From: Phymorhynchus buccinoides | Taxonomy: Eukaryota > Mollusca > Gastropoda > Neogastropoda > Raphitomidae | Direction of reading: 5' to 3' | DNA length: 64,000 nt | Assembly: GCA_017654935.2 (NCBI GenBank) | Contig: CM065711.1 | Location: 26,975,711 to 27,039,710, forward strand | Shown: positions 44,090 through 53,335 of the stretch, piece by piece | Numbering within the stretch: the first letter of the stretch is position 1 | Layout of the letters: every line of letters starts with the position of its first letter | The notes under the pieces: generated by a model | What the model saw: only the letters and a program-made list of their open reading frames with translations | What the model was told of the DNA's origin: nothing | The model's database searches: none | Made by a program: the position numbers and the translations under genes

Positions 44090-44915
44090 GCATAATTCTC
44101 TAAAATCATTAGTTAATTTAATAATAACTAGCGCAACGCCTAGTACTGGCAATGCACCATACTGGTAACACCTAGTAACGGTAACGCCAAGTACTGGTAA
44201 CGCTGAGTACAGCAAATTTGAAGCGATTCGGTTAAGAAACGGCGGAGTTATAAGGCCCCGTTTCCCGTTGGCGCTGCTCTGAGAGTGACGCGCTCTCCCG
44301 ATTCTCTGCAAATTTGCTGCTAGGCGTTGCCCGGGCCATAGCAAGCCTGACAGCAAATTTGAATCAATTTGGTTAAAAAACGGCGGAGTTATGCGTGAAA
44401 AGGTGAAGTGGCGTATAGCGCGCGCGTTTCTGAACCGATTCGCTTCCGGTTTGGCACAACGATAGTCACCGTCCCCGGTCATCTTCCTGCCAAATTCGAA
44501 GGCAATCGGCCCAGAAACGCCGGAGATACGGGCGCCGAGAGGCCGGCGGATGCGCGTTTCGCGCATTTGCGAAACCGCGCAAATGACACGGCCGCCTTGG
44601 TTGCCGTTGCCATCGCCCCGTGAGGGCTCACAGCAAATTTGAAGCGATTCGGTCGAAAAAAACGGCGGAGTTATAAGGCCCGTTTCATGTTTCAGACAGA
44701 CAGACAGACACACACACACAGACACACACACACGGACAGTTGGCTTTTTACTATATGATAATAATTAATAATGCTTATATAGCGCATAATCTTGCTAAGC
44801 AACTCAATGCGCTTTTCACTCACCATTCGTACAAACATTTCTAACAGACTGGTTCACGTATCCTCACCATACATCTGTATGAAAATGTAACCCTTTTTAA
44901 CATATTTTTAGTCCC
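44090..44915. repeat. Unclassified GC-rich repeat with CAGA/CA tract
   Basis: The word CAGCAAATTTGAAGCGATTC with AACGGCGGAGTTATAAGGCC recurs three times in slightly changed form (about 44212, 44353 and 44631). It ends in (CAGA)n(CA)n at 44692-44733. Bases 44755-44915 resemble the GCGCT-type LINE 3' end also seen at 40375-40440 and 56440-56520. No coding sequence was supported. Confidence 0.55.
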
Positions 44916-44917
44916 TT

Positions 44918-44997
44918 ACCAATCTCTTTTTGCCCCTCCTTCATCTCCATGAACTTCACCAGCTTCCTCACCTTGAAAGGCTCGAACATGGAGGCAC
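44918..44997 (-). pseudogene. Extra exon 6 3' end copy
   Basis: The plus strand reads CCTTACCAATCTCTTTTTGC and then the exon end in reverse; translated on the minus strand it gives MFEPFKVRKLVKFMEMKEGQ and a GTAAGG donor. It is a close match to the true end of exon 6 (MFEYFKARKLVKFVEMKEGQ). Confidence 0.85.
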
Positions 44998-45014
44998 AAT
45001 TCTCTTAACACTAT

Positions 45015-45545
45015 TGTGACTGGCACTGCGTCAGTGAAACCACTGTGCTGGCCTGAGGCTGCACTGGAAAGATTACTGTGGAATAACTGCTTGTGATCAA
45101 ACATTGTTTAAGAGCCTAAATGAAGTCTGATATGCACCAAACGTTCTGTACTTTATGAAAAATGGATGCTTAATTCAATTTTATGCTTTGTGAAAATATT
45201 GCATGAACGATTTAAAGCCGACATGCTGCTTGACTTTGAGATCAAACTCCGCAACGAGATCAAACGATTCTGCCGATAACAACACTTTTTGTTGTCACAT
45301 TCTCACTCTAGAGTACTCGTACTGAGCACTCACTGTTCAATTTAATCAGTACTTACAGTATTTTCACTACTTTCAACCTTAAAACCTGACTGATTGCCAG
45401 CATTACTTCCGTCCTCATCAAGTTCGAGCAACCAAACAATCTCCTCGCCACTCAGACCTCTAATTTTTGACCATTTCCGTGCGAAAATCTCAAATTTCGA
45501 CGAACACCGCCATTTCCGCTTCACTATTCAAGCCTATTCAAGGGA
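45015..45545 (-). repeat. Third copy of the 3100-3640 / 36193-36760 repeat
   Basis: It includes the same ACTGCGTCAGTGAAACCAC start and the same small ORF (IRGLSGEEIVWLLELDEDGS) with changes. It is less similar to the two arm copies than they are to each other, as expected for an older dispersed repeat. Confidence 0.7.
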
Positions 45546-45623
45546 AGTAACTGTGAAATCAAACAAGAAAAGTCCGCTGGTATAGTAGGGAGTTTTGTAC
45601 CTTAGACCGTTCTACCTACGATT

Positions 45624-45905
45624 GGAGGTTCCCGGCAGATAGAGATGTTCTGCTGAACCTATGATCGGAGGTTCCCGGCAGATAGAGATGTTCTGCTGAA
45701 CCTACGATCGGAGGTTCCCGGCAGATAGAGATGTTCTGCTGAACCTACGATTGGAGGTTCCTGGCAGATAGAGATGTTCTGCTGAACCTATGATCGGAGG
45801 TTGCCGGCAGATAGAGATGTTCTGCTGAACCTACGATCGGAGGTTCCCGGCAGATAGAGATGTTCTGCTGAACCTACGATCGGAGGTTCCCGTCACGGAA
45901 GTGTT
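45624..45905. repeat. 43 bp minisatellite, about 6.5 units
   Basis: Unit GGAGGTTCCCGGCAGATAGA plus GATGTTCTGCTGAACCTACG plus ATC. It is derived from the end of the neighbouring repeat (compare 3090-3130). Confidence 0.9.
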
Positions 45906-45949
45906 AAATCATTCGTTAATTTAACCCTTCTTAACATAATTAGTCTGTT

Positions 45950-46032
45950 ACCAGTCTCCTCTTTTCTATATTTCATCTCGACGAATTTCACCAGCTTTCT
46001 CACATTAAAATACTCAAACATGGGGGCACAAT
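45950..46032 (-). pseudogene. Extra exon 6 3' end copy
   Basis: It keeps a GGTAAC donor and the FEYFNVRKLVKFVEM-like coding, in the same direction as exon 6. It is followed by the shared spacer GCACAATTCTCTAA. Confidence 0.82.
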
Positions 46033-46093
46033 TCTCTAATTATTTCTAAATTCATTTATTAATTTATCACTTCTTAACATATTTTGAGTCCCT

Positions 46094-46171
46094 TACCAAT
46101 CTCATTTTGTCCGTCCTTCATCTCGACGAACTTCATCAGTTTTCTCTCTTTTAAATACTTGAACATGGATT
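46094..46171 (-). pseudogene. Extra exon 6 3' end copy, interrupted by SINE tail
   Basis: The donor GTAAGG is kept. The exon part is broken at ACATGGA by the SINE fragment at 46172-46320, after which the spacer resumes (GGAGGCACAATTCTC). Confidence 0.82.
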
Positions 46172-46320
46172 AGGTTAGGTTAGGTTAGGTACATTATAGT
46201 CACAGAGGTGTCTCTGTGAAATTCGGGTTGCTCCCACCTGGAGAGCGTGTCGCAGCCAGAGGCGCACCACACAATTTTTTAAAAATAAAAAGATTAAATG
46301 CGATTTTTGTGTGACTGGAG
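46172..46320 (-). mobile_element. 5'-truncated conserved-core SINE
   Basis: The reverse complement matches the 3' half of the SINEs at 53787-54135 and 60098-60478 (GCGACGCGCTCTCCAGGTGG). It carries a tail of ACCTA/TTAGG units, four in number. The TTAGGT words are SINE tail, not telomere. Confidence 0.75.
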
Positions 46321-46377
46321 GCACAATTCTCTAAACTCATTCGATAATTTATCGCTTCTTAACATATTTTTAGTCAT

Positions 46378-46770
46378 TTACACGTTGGACTGTAGAGGGG
46401 AAGTATTGTTTTTATTTTGATCTTGATGCGTGTGTTTTTGTTTTTTGCTCCTTCTGTTGCCTACTTTTTGCTCCTTTTGCTATATTTGATTTACACGTTG
46501 GACTGTAGAGGGGAAGTATTGTTTTTATTTTGATCTTGATGTGTGTGTTTTTTGTTTTTTGCTCCTTCTGTTGCCTACGTTTTGCTCCTTTTGCTATATT
46601 TGATGTTTGCTGTTTAATTGCTTGTCTGTGTTGATAAAGGCGCATTCGCCGAAATATCCAGTAGTTTTGTTTTGTCTCTTGTGAATAAAATAACGTCACT
46701 TTGCACTTGTCGTGTAGTTGTTTGTTTGTTGTATGTTCCAGTGACGTTGCAGTCTGTTTCATTTTTTTTT
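46378..46770 (+). repeat. Two tandem about 115 bp units plus Penelope/LINE-like end
   Basis: The units start TTTACACGTTGGACTGTAGA at about 46378 and 46491. They are followed by GTTGATAAAGGCGCATTCGC, CGAAATATCC and TTGTGAATAAAATAACGTC. Long-terminal tandem units and a GGCG...CGCC stem next to GAAA are features of Penelope-like elements, but the assignment is tentative. Confidence 0.45.
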
Positions 46771-46785
46771 ATATTTTTAGTCCCT

Positions 46786-46858
46786 TATCAGTCTCTTTTT
46801 GCCCCTCCTTCATCTTCACCAGTTTTCTCGCCTTGAAATACTCGAACATGGAGGCACA
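46786..46858 (-). pseudogene. Extra exon 6 3' end copy
   Basis: The plus strand shows CAGTCTCTTTTTGCCCCTCC and TCGCCTTGAAATACTCGAAC. A few codons around VEM are deleted compared with exon 6, and the donor is GATAAGG (GT lost to AT). Confidence 0.78.
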
Positions 46859-46911
46859 ATTCTCTAAATTCATTCGTTAATTTAACCCTTTTTAACATAT
46901 TTTTAGTCCCT

Positions 46912-46987
46912 TACCAATCTCCTTTCCATATTTCATCTCGACGAACTTCACCAGTTTTCTCTCTTTTAAATACTCAAACATGGAGGC
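46912..46987 (-). pseudogene. Extra exon 6 3' end copy, nearest to exon 6
   Basis: The donor GTAAGGG is kept. The coding part is altered at its end (CTTTCCATATTTC on the plus strand in place of TTTGCCCCTCC). The spacer to the true donor is the same GCACAATTCTCTAAATTCAT. Confidence 0.82.
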
Positions 46988-47046
46988 ACAATTCTCTAAA
47001 TTCATTCGTTAATTTAACCCTTCTTAACATATTTTTAGTCCCTTAC

Positions 47047-47271
47047 CAATCTCTGTTTGCCCCTCCTTCATCTCGACAAACTTCACCAGCTTCCTCGCCT
47101 TGAAGTACTCGAACATGGGCGCCCGCTTGTCCGAGTCCTGGTCGAAGATCCACACGTTGACCCTGGCTCGGGTCAAGGCCGTGTACAGGTGCTTGAGTTC
47201 AGAGTTCAGGATCTTGTGCAGGTTGGGATCAAAGTTCAAAGGTCGGGGTCGGCCCGTTTGCTGGAGGAGGG
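47047..47271 (-). CDS. TRANK1: TRANK1-like gene, window exon 6: helicase motif VI
   Basis: 225 bp, phase 1-1. It encodes ALLQQTGRPRPLNFDPNLHK, LNSELKHLYTALTRARVNVW, IFDQDSDKRAPMFEYFKARK and FVEMKEGQTEIG. LYTALTRAR is the UvrD/Rep motif VI with the arginine finger region that contacts ATP, diagnostic of the SF1 helicase C-terminal RecA-like domain. The acceptor is GTGTTTCCAG (47272) and the donor GTAAGGG. The last about 75 bp plus donor are scattered six more times over the next 4 kb. Confidence 0.93.
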
Positions 47272-47364
47272 CTGGAAACACAAACGAAAAGAGATTGTGT
47301 TAGATTACAAAAGAAACGAAATCTCATTTACATTTTGGAAAATATGCAAAAAATTAAATCCAAC

Positions 47365-47600
47365 TTAACCCTTTCCCTGCCCAGTATTGTGTCTACTAAC
47401 AGACGTGTGATGTCATCGATGATGTCATACTTTTGATGCCGTAGTCCTGGAATAATGTTTTTGGGGGGTTTAGACAAGCCATGCAGGAAAGGATATATCA
47501 TATCGAGTCTAGCAAGTCTATTATTAAATTTTATAATACGGAAATTGTATAATACAGAAATTTTATCATACGAAAATGTTATAATACGGAAATCTTAACT
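47365..47600 (+). mobile_element. piggyBac-like MITE family 2, one end only
   Basis: It starts TTAACCCTTTCCCTGCCCAG at 47365 and continues with GTGTCTACTAACAGACGTGT, GATGTCATC and GATATATCAT, as in 6889-7113. No matching right end was seen before exon 5. Confidence 0.65.
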
Positions 47601-47667
47601 ACAGCTTAGTGTGTCGTTGTCGTTGCCAATATCAATCTAAAAGCAGATGCACCTGATCTCAGTTTAC

Positions 47668-47770
47668 CTTCATCGATCTCCACCAGTCCGCTGGTACACG
47701 AGCTGGCACCCACTTCCTTTCTGCCCAGCCGCTCCAGGAAGTTTGTGACCACACGCCACTCCTTGTGGGC
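47668..47770 (-). CDS. TRANK1: TRANK1-like gene, window exon 5
   Basis: 103 bp, phase 0 in and phase 1 out: AHKEWRVVTNFLERLGRKEV then GASSCTSGLVEIDE(G). The acceptor is GTCACTGTCAG (47771) and the donor GTAAACTG. It connects motif V (exon 4) with motif VI (exon 6) in the correct order and phase. The helix HKEWRVVTNFLERLG probably belongs to helicase domain 2. It is short and has no copies of its own edge, unlike its neighbours. Confidence 0.88.
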
Positions 47771-48025
47771 CTGACAGTGACAATCATCATCATTATAATC
47801 ATCATCATCACAAATATGATAATCATCATCATTATAATAATCTTCATCATCAATATGATCATCATCATCATCATCTTCATCATCATCATTATGATTTATC
47901 GTCATCATCATCACTATAATCATCATCATCATCACCATCATTATCATCATCATCATCACCACTATCACCATCATCATCATCACCATCATCATCATATTCA
48001 TCATCATCATCATTCATCATCATCA
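47771..48025. repeat. (TCA)n/(ATC)n microsatellite
   Basis: Imperfect TCATCA triplets with TATAAT interruptions between exon 5 and the exon 4 array. Long frames here (runs of Met, Ile, Asp or His) are not genes. Confidence 0.92.
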
Positions 48026-49399
48026 CCATCATACCTCAGTCTCCTTGAAGAAGTTGTAGAGCAGGACGTCATCAAACTCGAGGCCCTTGGCTTCATAGAT
48101 GGTCAGAACCAGTCATCATCATCACCACCACCATCATCATCACCACCATCATCATCATCATCACCATACCTCAGTCTCCTTGAAGAAGTTGTAGAGTAGG
48201 ACGTCATCAAACTCGAGGCCCTTGGCTTCATAGATGGTCAGAACCAGTCATCATCATCACCACCACCATCATCATCACCACCATCATCATCATCATCATC
48301 ACATACCTCAGTCTCCTTGAAGAAGTTGTAGAGTAGGACGTCATCAAACTCGAGGCCCTTGGCTTCATAGATGGTCAGAACCAGTCATCATCATCATCAT
48401 CATCACCATCACCATCACCATACCTCAGAGTCCTTGAAGAAGTTGTAGAGGACGTCGTCAAACTCGAGGCCCTTGGCTTCATAGATGGTCAGAACCAGTC
48501 ATCATCATCATCATCACCACTATCATCACCATCAACATCACCACTATCATCACCATCACCATCATCACCATACCTCAGTCTCCTTGAAGAAGTTGTAGAG
48601 CAGGACGTCATCAAACTCGAGGCCCTTGGCTTCATAGATGGTCAGAACCAGTCATCATCATCACCATCATCATCATCACCATCATCATCATCACCATCAC
48701 CATCATCACCATCACCATACCTCAATCTCCTTGAAGAAATTGTAGAGCAGGACATCATCAAACTTGAGGCCCTTGGCTTCATAGATGGTCAGAACCAGTC
48801 ATCATCATCATCATCATCATCATCATCACCATACCTCAGAGTCCTTGAAGAAGTTGTAGAGCAGGACGTCATCAAACTCGAGGCCCTTGGCTTCATAGAT
48901 GGTCAGAACCAGTCATCATCATCATCATCATCACCATCATCATCATCACCATCATCATCATCACCATACCTCAGAGTCCTTCAAGAAGTTGTAGAGCAGG
49001 ACGTCATCAAACTCAAGGCCCTTGGCTTCATAGATGGTCAGAACCAGTCATCACCATCATCATCATCACCATACCTCAGAGTCCTTGAAGAAGTTGTAGA
49101 GCAGGACATCATCAAACTCGAGGCCCTTGGCTTCATAGATGGTCAGAACCAGTCATCATCATCATCATCACCATCATCTCCAGCATCACCTTCATCATCA
49201 TCATCATATTCATCATCATCTTCATTTCACATCATCTTCATCACCATCATCATCACTATCATCATCATCACCATCACCACTATCATCATCACTATCATCA
49301 TCATCATAATCATCACCATACCTCAGAGTCCTTGAAGAAGTTGTAGAGTAGGACGTCATCAAACTCGAGGCCCTTGGCTTCATAGATGGTCAGAACCAG

Positions 49400-49430
<31 letters not shown>

Positions 49431-49721
49431 CATCATCATCATACCTCAGAGTCCTTGAAGAAGTTGTAGAGTAGGACATCATCAAACTCGAGGCCCTTGG
49501 CTTCATAGATGATCAGAACTAGTCATCATCATCATCATCACCATCACCATCATCACCACCACCATCATCACCATCATCATCATCACCACCATACCTCAGA
49601 GTTCTGGAAGAAGTTGTAGAGCAGGACGTCATCAAACTTGAGGCCCTTGGCTTCATAGATGGTCATGACCAGTCATCATCATCATCATCACCACCATCTC
49701 ATCATCATCACCTTCATCATC

Positions 49722-49752
<31 letters not shown>

Positions 49753-49758
49753 CCATAC
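48026..49758 (-). repeat. Tandem array of exon 4 3' ends (helicase motif V) with donors
   Basis: Twelve copies besides the true exon, with CTTGAAGAAGTTGTAGAG on the plus strand near 48041, 48178, 48316, 48433, 48589, 48730, 48846, 48981, 49087, 49332, 49453 and 49605. Each encodes LVLTIYEAKGLEFDDVLLYN and FFK(D/E)(S/T)E and ends with a GTATGG-like donor. Each is preceded on the minus strand by (GAT)n in place of an acceptor. Two sequence classes exist, KDSE and KETE. Unit length is about 105-245 bp because of the TCA runs. Copies are highly similar to each other. Confidence 0.93.
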
Positions 49759-49896
49759 CTCAGAGTCCTTGAAGAAGTTGTAGAGCAGGACGTCATCAAA
49801 CTCGAGGCCCTTGGCTTCATAGATGGTCAGAACCAGACCCAGACTCAGTTCCTCTGGAAGGTTGTCCCTGGCCTCCTCATTCACCACCAGGATCAC
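49759..49896 (-). CDS. TRANK1: TRANK1-like gene, window exon 4: helicase motif V
   Basis: 138 bp, phase 0-0, 46 codons: VILVVNEEARDNLPEELSLG then LVLTIYEAKGLEFDDVLLYN and FFKDSE. The T.YEAKGLEFDDV segment is the SF1 UvrD-type motif V/Va, which contacts ATP and single-stranded DNA. The acceptor is TTCTTCGTCAG (49897) and the donor GTATGG (49758). It joins exon 3 (...EFGAHQ) and exon 5 in phase. Confidence 0.93.
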
Positions 49897-50170
49897 CTGA
49901 CGAAGAAACACAGTAATAAACACCCGCACATGTTCACTCTTCTAGCGCTATGTATTTTTGTTGACATTCTTGGTCGTCCGTTGCATCTCAGCCGACAAGA
50001 CGTGGAGTAACTATTTTAACGACTGCGTTACTTAAACAGAAAAATCACCGGCATAAGCTCTGAAAATAGACAAACACATGACAGGGTACTTGGCAGTGAA
50101 TGTCTGTGCATTTGGTGGGAGTGTAGAGTGATGCTGCTGTTGAATTCACTAGAACATCGCATGGCGTGGT
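49897..50170. other. Intron 3 segment, nothing recognised
   Basis: Non-coding sequence between the exon 4 acceptor and a LINE fragment. No repeat was assigned. Confidence 0.4.
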
Positions 50171-50368
50171 GCAATAACAAAGGGAGCCACCAACTTCGAG
50201 GCGCACCGTATCGAGACATCGCAGGCAAAGCATGAGGCACGCAAGATCCTCCGCCTAAACAGACGCAGCTCTGCAACCCCGACAGATCCCCCCAACTCTT
50301 TCTCCTGTCCTCACTGTCAGAGATCCTTCCTGGCTCGCATTGACCTCACTAGCCATCCAGCATCCTAG
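50171..50368 (+). pseudogene. LINE protein C-terminal fragment with C2H2 finger
   Basis: The plus-strand frame reads ATNFEAHRIETSQAKHEARK, ILRLNRRSSATPTDPPNSFS and CPHCQRSFLARIDLTSHPAS and then stops at TAG (50366-50368). A lone CPHC...H finger after a basic linker is the usual C-terminus of one group of LINE endonuclease/RT proteins. The upstream RT is absent. It is opposite in direction to the host gene. Confidence 0.6.
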
Positions 50369-50689
50369 ATTTTCACAAGGACGAACTGTTGAAGCACGGT
50401 CATCATCCCTCGGGACGGACGAACGAACAGAGTGATGTACTGGGCAAATGTATTTGCCAGAAGAGTTCATTTTGTAACACTTCACAGGCAAATCTCTTAC
50501 TTGATTTTGTTCTTGCTAACAATGCTGGTCTCACACATTTTCAGGCGGCACTTTTGAACATGACCTACCATTATAAAATGTAATGCTCTTGATCACAGAA
50601 GATTAAAAAAAAGACCAATCGGCGTACATTCATTTCACAAGATTCCCCATATTTCAGATGTTTCATCGAGATTTACATCTTCACGGGGC

Positions 50690-51165
50690 AGTGGGTGGAT
50701 GCCTCGTGCCTCCATACGGGGAGCTGGATGACCCCGCTCCCTTCCACGAGTCTCTCCCCATGATCATGCTGGGGGGGGGGGGGGGGGGGGTCTTTTTGTA
50801 CAAATAGTTCCCCCACCTTCTAGAAGTTCTGTGCTTGGAACTTGAATTCTTCTAATCTGTCATTCTCTTTGAGTCTTGCCTTTTCCCTTTGCTTACTGCC
50901 ATCTACCATATTTCTGACTTATTGGCCCATTCTCCTGCCTTTTCCCTTCGCTTACTGCCATCTGCCATATTTCTGACTTATTGGCCCATACTCCTGCCTT
51001 TTTCCCCCCAAAAAAATAAATCTACCAAATAATTTTTCTCCTTTGAGCTTCTCCGAAATCGGAATGTGTCGGCTGCATGCAGCAGGGAGACCAGTGAAAA
51101 CTGAAAACGGACACATACGTACCTCACCCATTATGGCCATATGGCCTGAGAACTCAGAAGAAGAA
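50690..51165 (-). repeat. Interspersed repeat family B, longest copy
   Basis: Runs from GTGGGTGGATGCCTCGTGCC to GGCCATATGGCCTGAGAACT and then (GAA)n. A G run is at 50771-50790. An internal segment of about 65 bp (CTTTGCTTACTGCCATCTRC) is duplicated at 50890 and 50950. Confidence 0.65.
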
Positions 51166-51230
51166 GAAGAAAAAGACGAAGAAGCCAGATATCCCGACTA
51201 TTATCACCATCATTTTTTAATCACCAGGTG

Positions 51231-51300
51231 AGCTCCAAACTCGATGTGCGAAGTCCTCCTCCGGTTCCCGTTCAACAGGATGTCCAAGTCCGCCGGACTT
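51231..51300 (-). pseudogene. Extra copy of exon 3 3' end
   Basis: The plus strand shares GCTCCAAACTCGATGTGCGA and CAGGATG with the exon 3 end at 53052-53120. On the minus strand it reads SGGLGHPVERE-like sequence in one frame and LDILLNGNRRRTSHIEFGAH in the exon frame, followed by CTG|GTGATT. It is a diverged donor-side copy about 1.8 kb downstream of exon 3, trapped between mobile repeats. Confidence 0.75.
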
Positions 51301-51595
51301 CCTGGCTATCATCATCATTCTTCTTCGATCGCTCAGACAGTTTCCTGTTAATTATGAGCGCAGATGCGTCATGCTGCCGTCATGCGCCTAACAAAGAAAC
51401 AGGCCCAGCAAGTCCGACTTCGGCTGGAGGAAATCTTTTTGAAAGTGTTTCATGAAAAAAAGGCAGGAGAATGGACCTGGAAAGGCAGAAAGATAGTAGA
51501 TGACAGTAAGCAAAGGGAAAAGGCAGAGTCAAAGAGAGTGACAGATTCATGGGTGCCACTCCCAAAAACGAAAAAAAAATGAAAGGCAGGGGTCC
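51301..51595 (+). repeat. Interspersed repeat family A
   Basis: It contains TTCTTCGATCGCTCAGACAG, CATGCTGCCGTCATGCGCCT, AAGTCCGACTTCGGCTGGAG and CAAAGGGAAAAGGCAGAGTC, matching 39770-39960 and 12060-12277. Confidence 0.65.
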
Positions 51596-51619
51596 AGGGG
51601 CCGCCCAGGCCCTGGCAGG

Positions 51620-52075
51620 GTACAGGGGCGCACGCACACACACACACACAGACATATTTGCACTGTACACATGGGCACACAGATCTATATAATTCAAGCA
51701 CTCGCACACACAAGTACACACACACATATACACACACACACACAAACATATTTGCACTGTACACATGGGCACACAGATCTACATAATTCAAGCACTCGCA
51801 CACACAAGTACACGAACACACACACACACAGTGACAGACAGTTCAACACAAATTCACAAAGAATGCATACAAGTACAACTCTTTTAAAAGTTGGCATTCA
51901 GAAATATAACATTAACAATTCCAACATTTGTTTCTTTGTTGTCTCAAATAAAATCTTGTTACAATTTTTAAGAATAAAACTGATTCTGATACTCACACAT
52001 ACACAGACAATACACACACACAGAGACACACACACACACACACACACAAGCGCGCACACACACACAGGCTATCTG
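51620..52075. repeat. CA-rich region with tandem about 115 bp segment
   Basis: The segment CATATTTGCACTGTACACAT through ATTCAAGCACTCGCACACAC occurs twice (51650-51725 and 51745-51815), surrounded by (CA)n. No gene is supported. Confidence 0.8.
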
Positions 52076-52084
52076 CTGTTACCT

Positions 52085-52265
52085 TCATACAAAGACAGAG
52101 TGAAGTTCAAGTTTACATCCTCTCGGTCCATAAAGACACATATGGGACCTTTTTCTGATGAAGATGGGGGAAAAGACCGAAACAGAGGGAGGGCTTTAAA
52201 TATATGGTGGAGAGGGGTGTGTGTGTGTGTGTTTATATATGCTTCAGAATCTGGATAAACAGAAT
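52085..52265 (+). other. Possible Penelope-like end with hammerhead-like core
   Basis: CTGATGA at 52155-52161 and GAAAC at 52178-52182 are spaced like the two conserved boxes of a type I hammerhead ribozyme, as found in Penelope-like element ends. The intervening helix II is weak by eye. The assignment is tentative. Confidence 0.35.
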
Positions 52266-52917
52266 GGGTGAGGAACAGATTATGATGTGACATCGTAGTT
52301 CTGCTAGCAGACGACAGTTGACACTTTGTAACAGTCTAAGTTGAACAGAGCTGAGACATGACAAGTCACGTGACCTTTTTACAAGAAATACCAAAGATCT
52401 ACGATTAAAATCATATTTTCATGACTAAGACTTTTTAAACTGACATTTCAGAAACACACCTATAAAGTTATGAAGCCGTTCAAATATAAGATAATAATTA
52501 GATCATAAGTTAAATGCGGGGTCCGTTGATCCAAACAATGACTCTCAATTGATTTTTTCTAAGCAACATTTTTAACATATTCATACGTTTAGCATCATAA
52601 ACATGATTTGGTAAATTGCAATAAAGTAGTAACTTACCTTAGTGTGAAGATTGTAGCTTTGGTGACACAAAATTCATGCTAATAACGCTGGATTTAATTC
52701 AAGTAAGCATGGATGAATGGGACACGGACACCATTTTTGTTGTTGTATCTTCACTTCCGGTGGCTGGAAGACCCAGATTCAAAATGCCCCCAACTGAACT
52801 AAATGATCAACTTTTGGGGGGGGGGGGACAACAATTTTTAAATACGGAATTTCCCATCTCAGCAAAAAAACCTTAATTTACAGATTTCCGTTTATATAAC
52901 CGGCAGTAGCACCCATG
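52266..52917. other. Intron 3 segment, nothing recognised
   Basis: AT-rich sequence with a G run at 52817-52828. No gene or known repeat was seen. Confidence 0.4.
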
Positions 52918-53008
52918 CAGATTAGAGGAAGTTACAAGCACAGAACTTCAAGAAGATGGGGGAACTATTAATACAAAGACCCCCCGGTATCCCCACGGGG
53001 GGGTCATC
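52918..53008 (+). repeat. Family B repeat fragment
   Basis: GATTAGAGGAAGTTACAAGC through GGTATCCCCACGGGGGGG, the same as the end of the 6499-6800 copy. Confidence 0.65.
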
Positions 53009-53051
53009 ACCATTATGATCATCCTAATAATCATCATCATTTATTATTCAC

Positions 53052-53300
53052 CTGGTGCGCTCCAAACTCGATGTGCGAAGTCTTCCTCTTGTTCCCACTC
53101 AGCAGGATGGCCAGGTCGGCCGGACTTCCCGACTCCAGCACGACGGGCCGCGGCCCGTCAAACAGCCCCTGGTCCTTCTCCAGCCGGTCAAAGGACTCGG
53201 GGAAAAACTCCACCAGAATGTCCAGGACGGCCGAGGCAAGGGAGAGAATGCCCGCGTGCGACCGGTAGTTGTGGGTCAGCTGGTAGAGTTGGCGCGGAAC
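53052..53300 (-). CDS. TRANK1: TRANK1-like gene, window exon 3: helicase motif IV
   Basis: 249 bp, phase 0-0, 83 codons from VPRQLYQLTHNYRSHAGILS through LDILVEFFPESFDRLEKDQG and LFDGPRPVVLESGSPADLAI to RKTSHIEFGAHQ. LTHNYRSH is the UvrD-family motif IV (L..NYRS), and the following hydrophobic helix is typical of TRANK1-type helicases. The acceptor is CCCGTCAG (53301) and the donor GTGAATAA (53051). It lies between motif III (exon 2) and motif V (exon 4). Confidence 0.93.
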
Positions 53301-53335
53301 CTGACGGGGGGGGAGGGGGGGGTAAAGGCACAATA

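Noticed and set aside
46172..46200. TTAGG units as telomeric sequence
   Set aside because: Only about four units, and they are the simple tail of a SINE fragment whose body matches two other SINE copies.
47606..48199. Met/Asp-rich or Ile/His-rich proteins
   Set aside because: Translations of the (TCA)n microsatellite. Only the part at 47668-47770 is a true exon.
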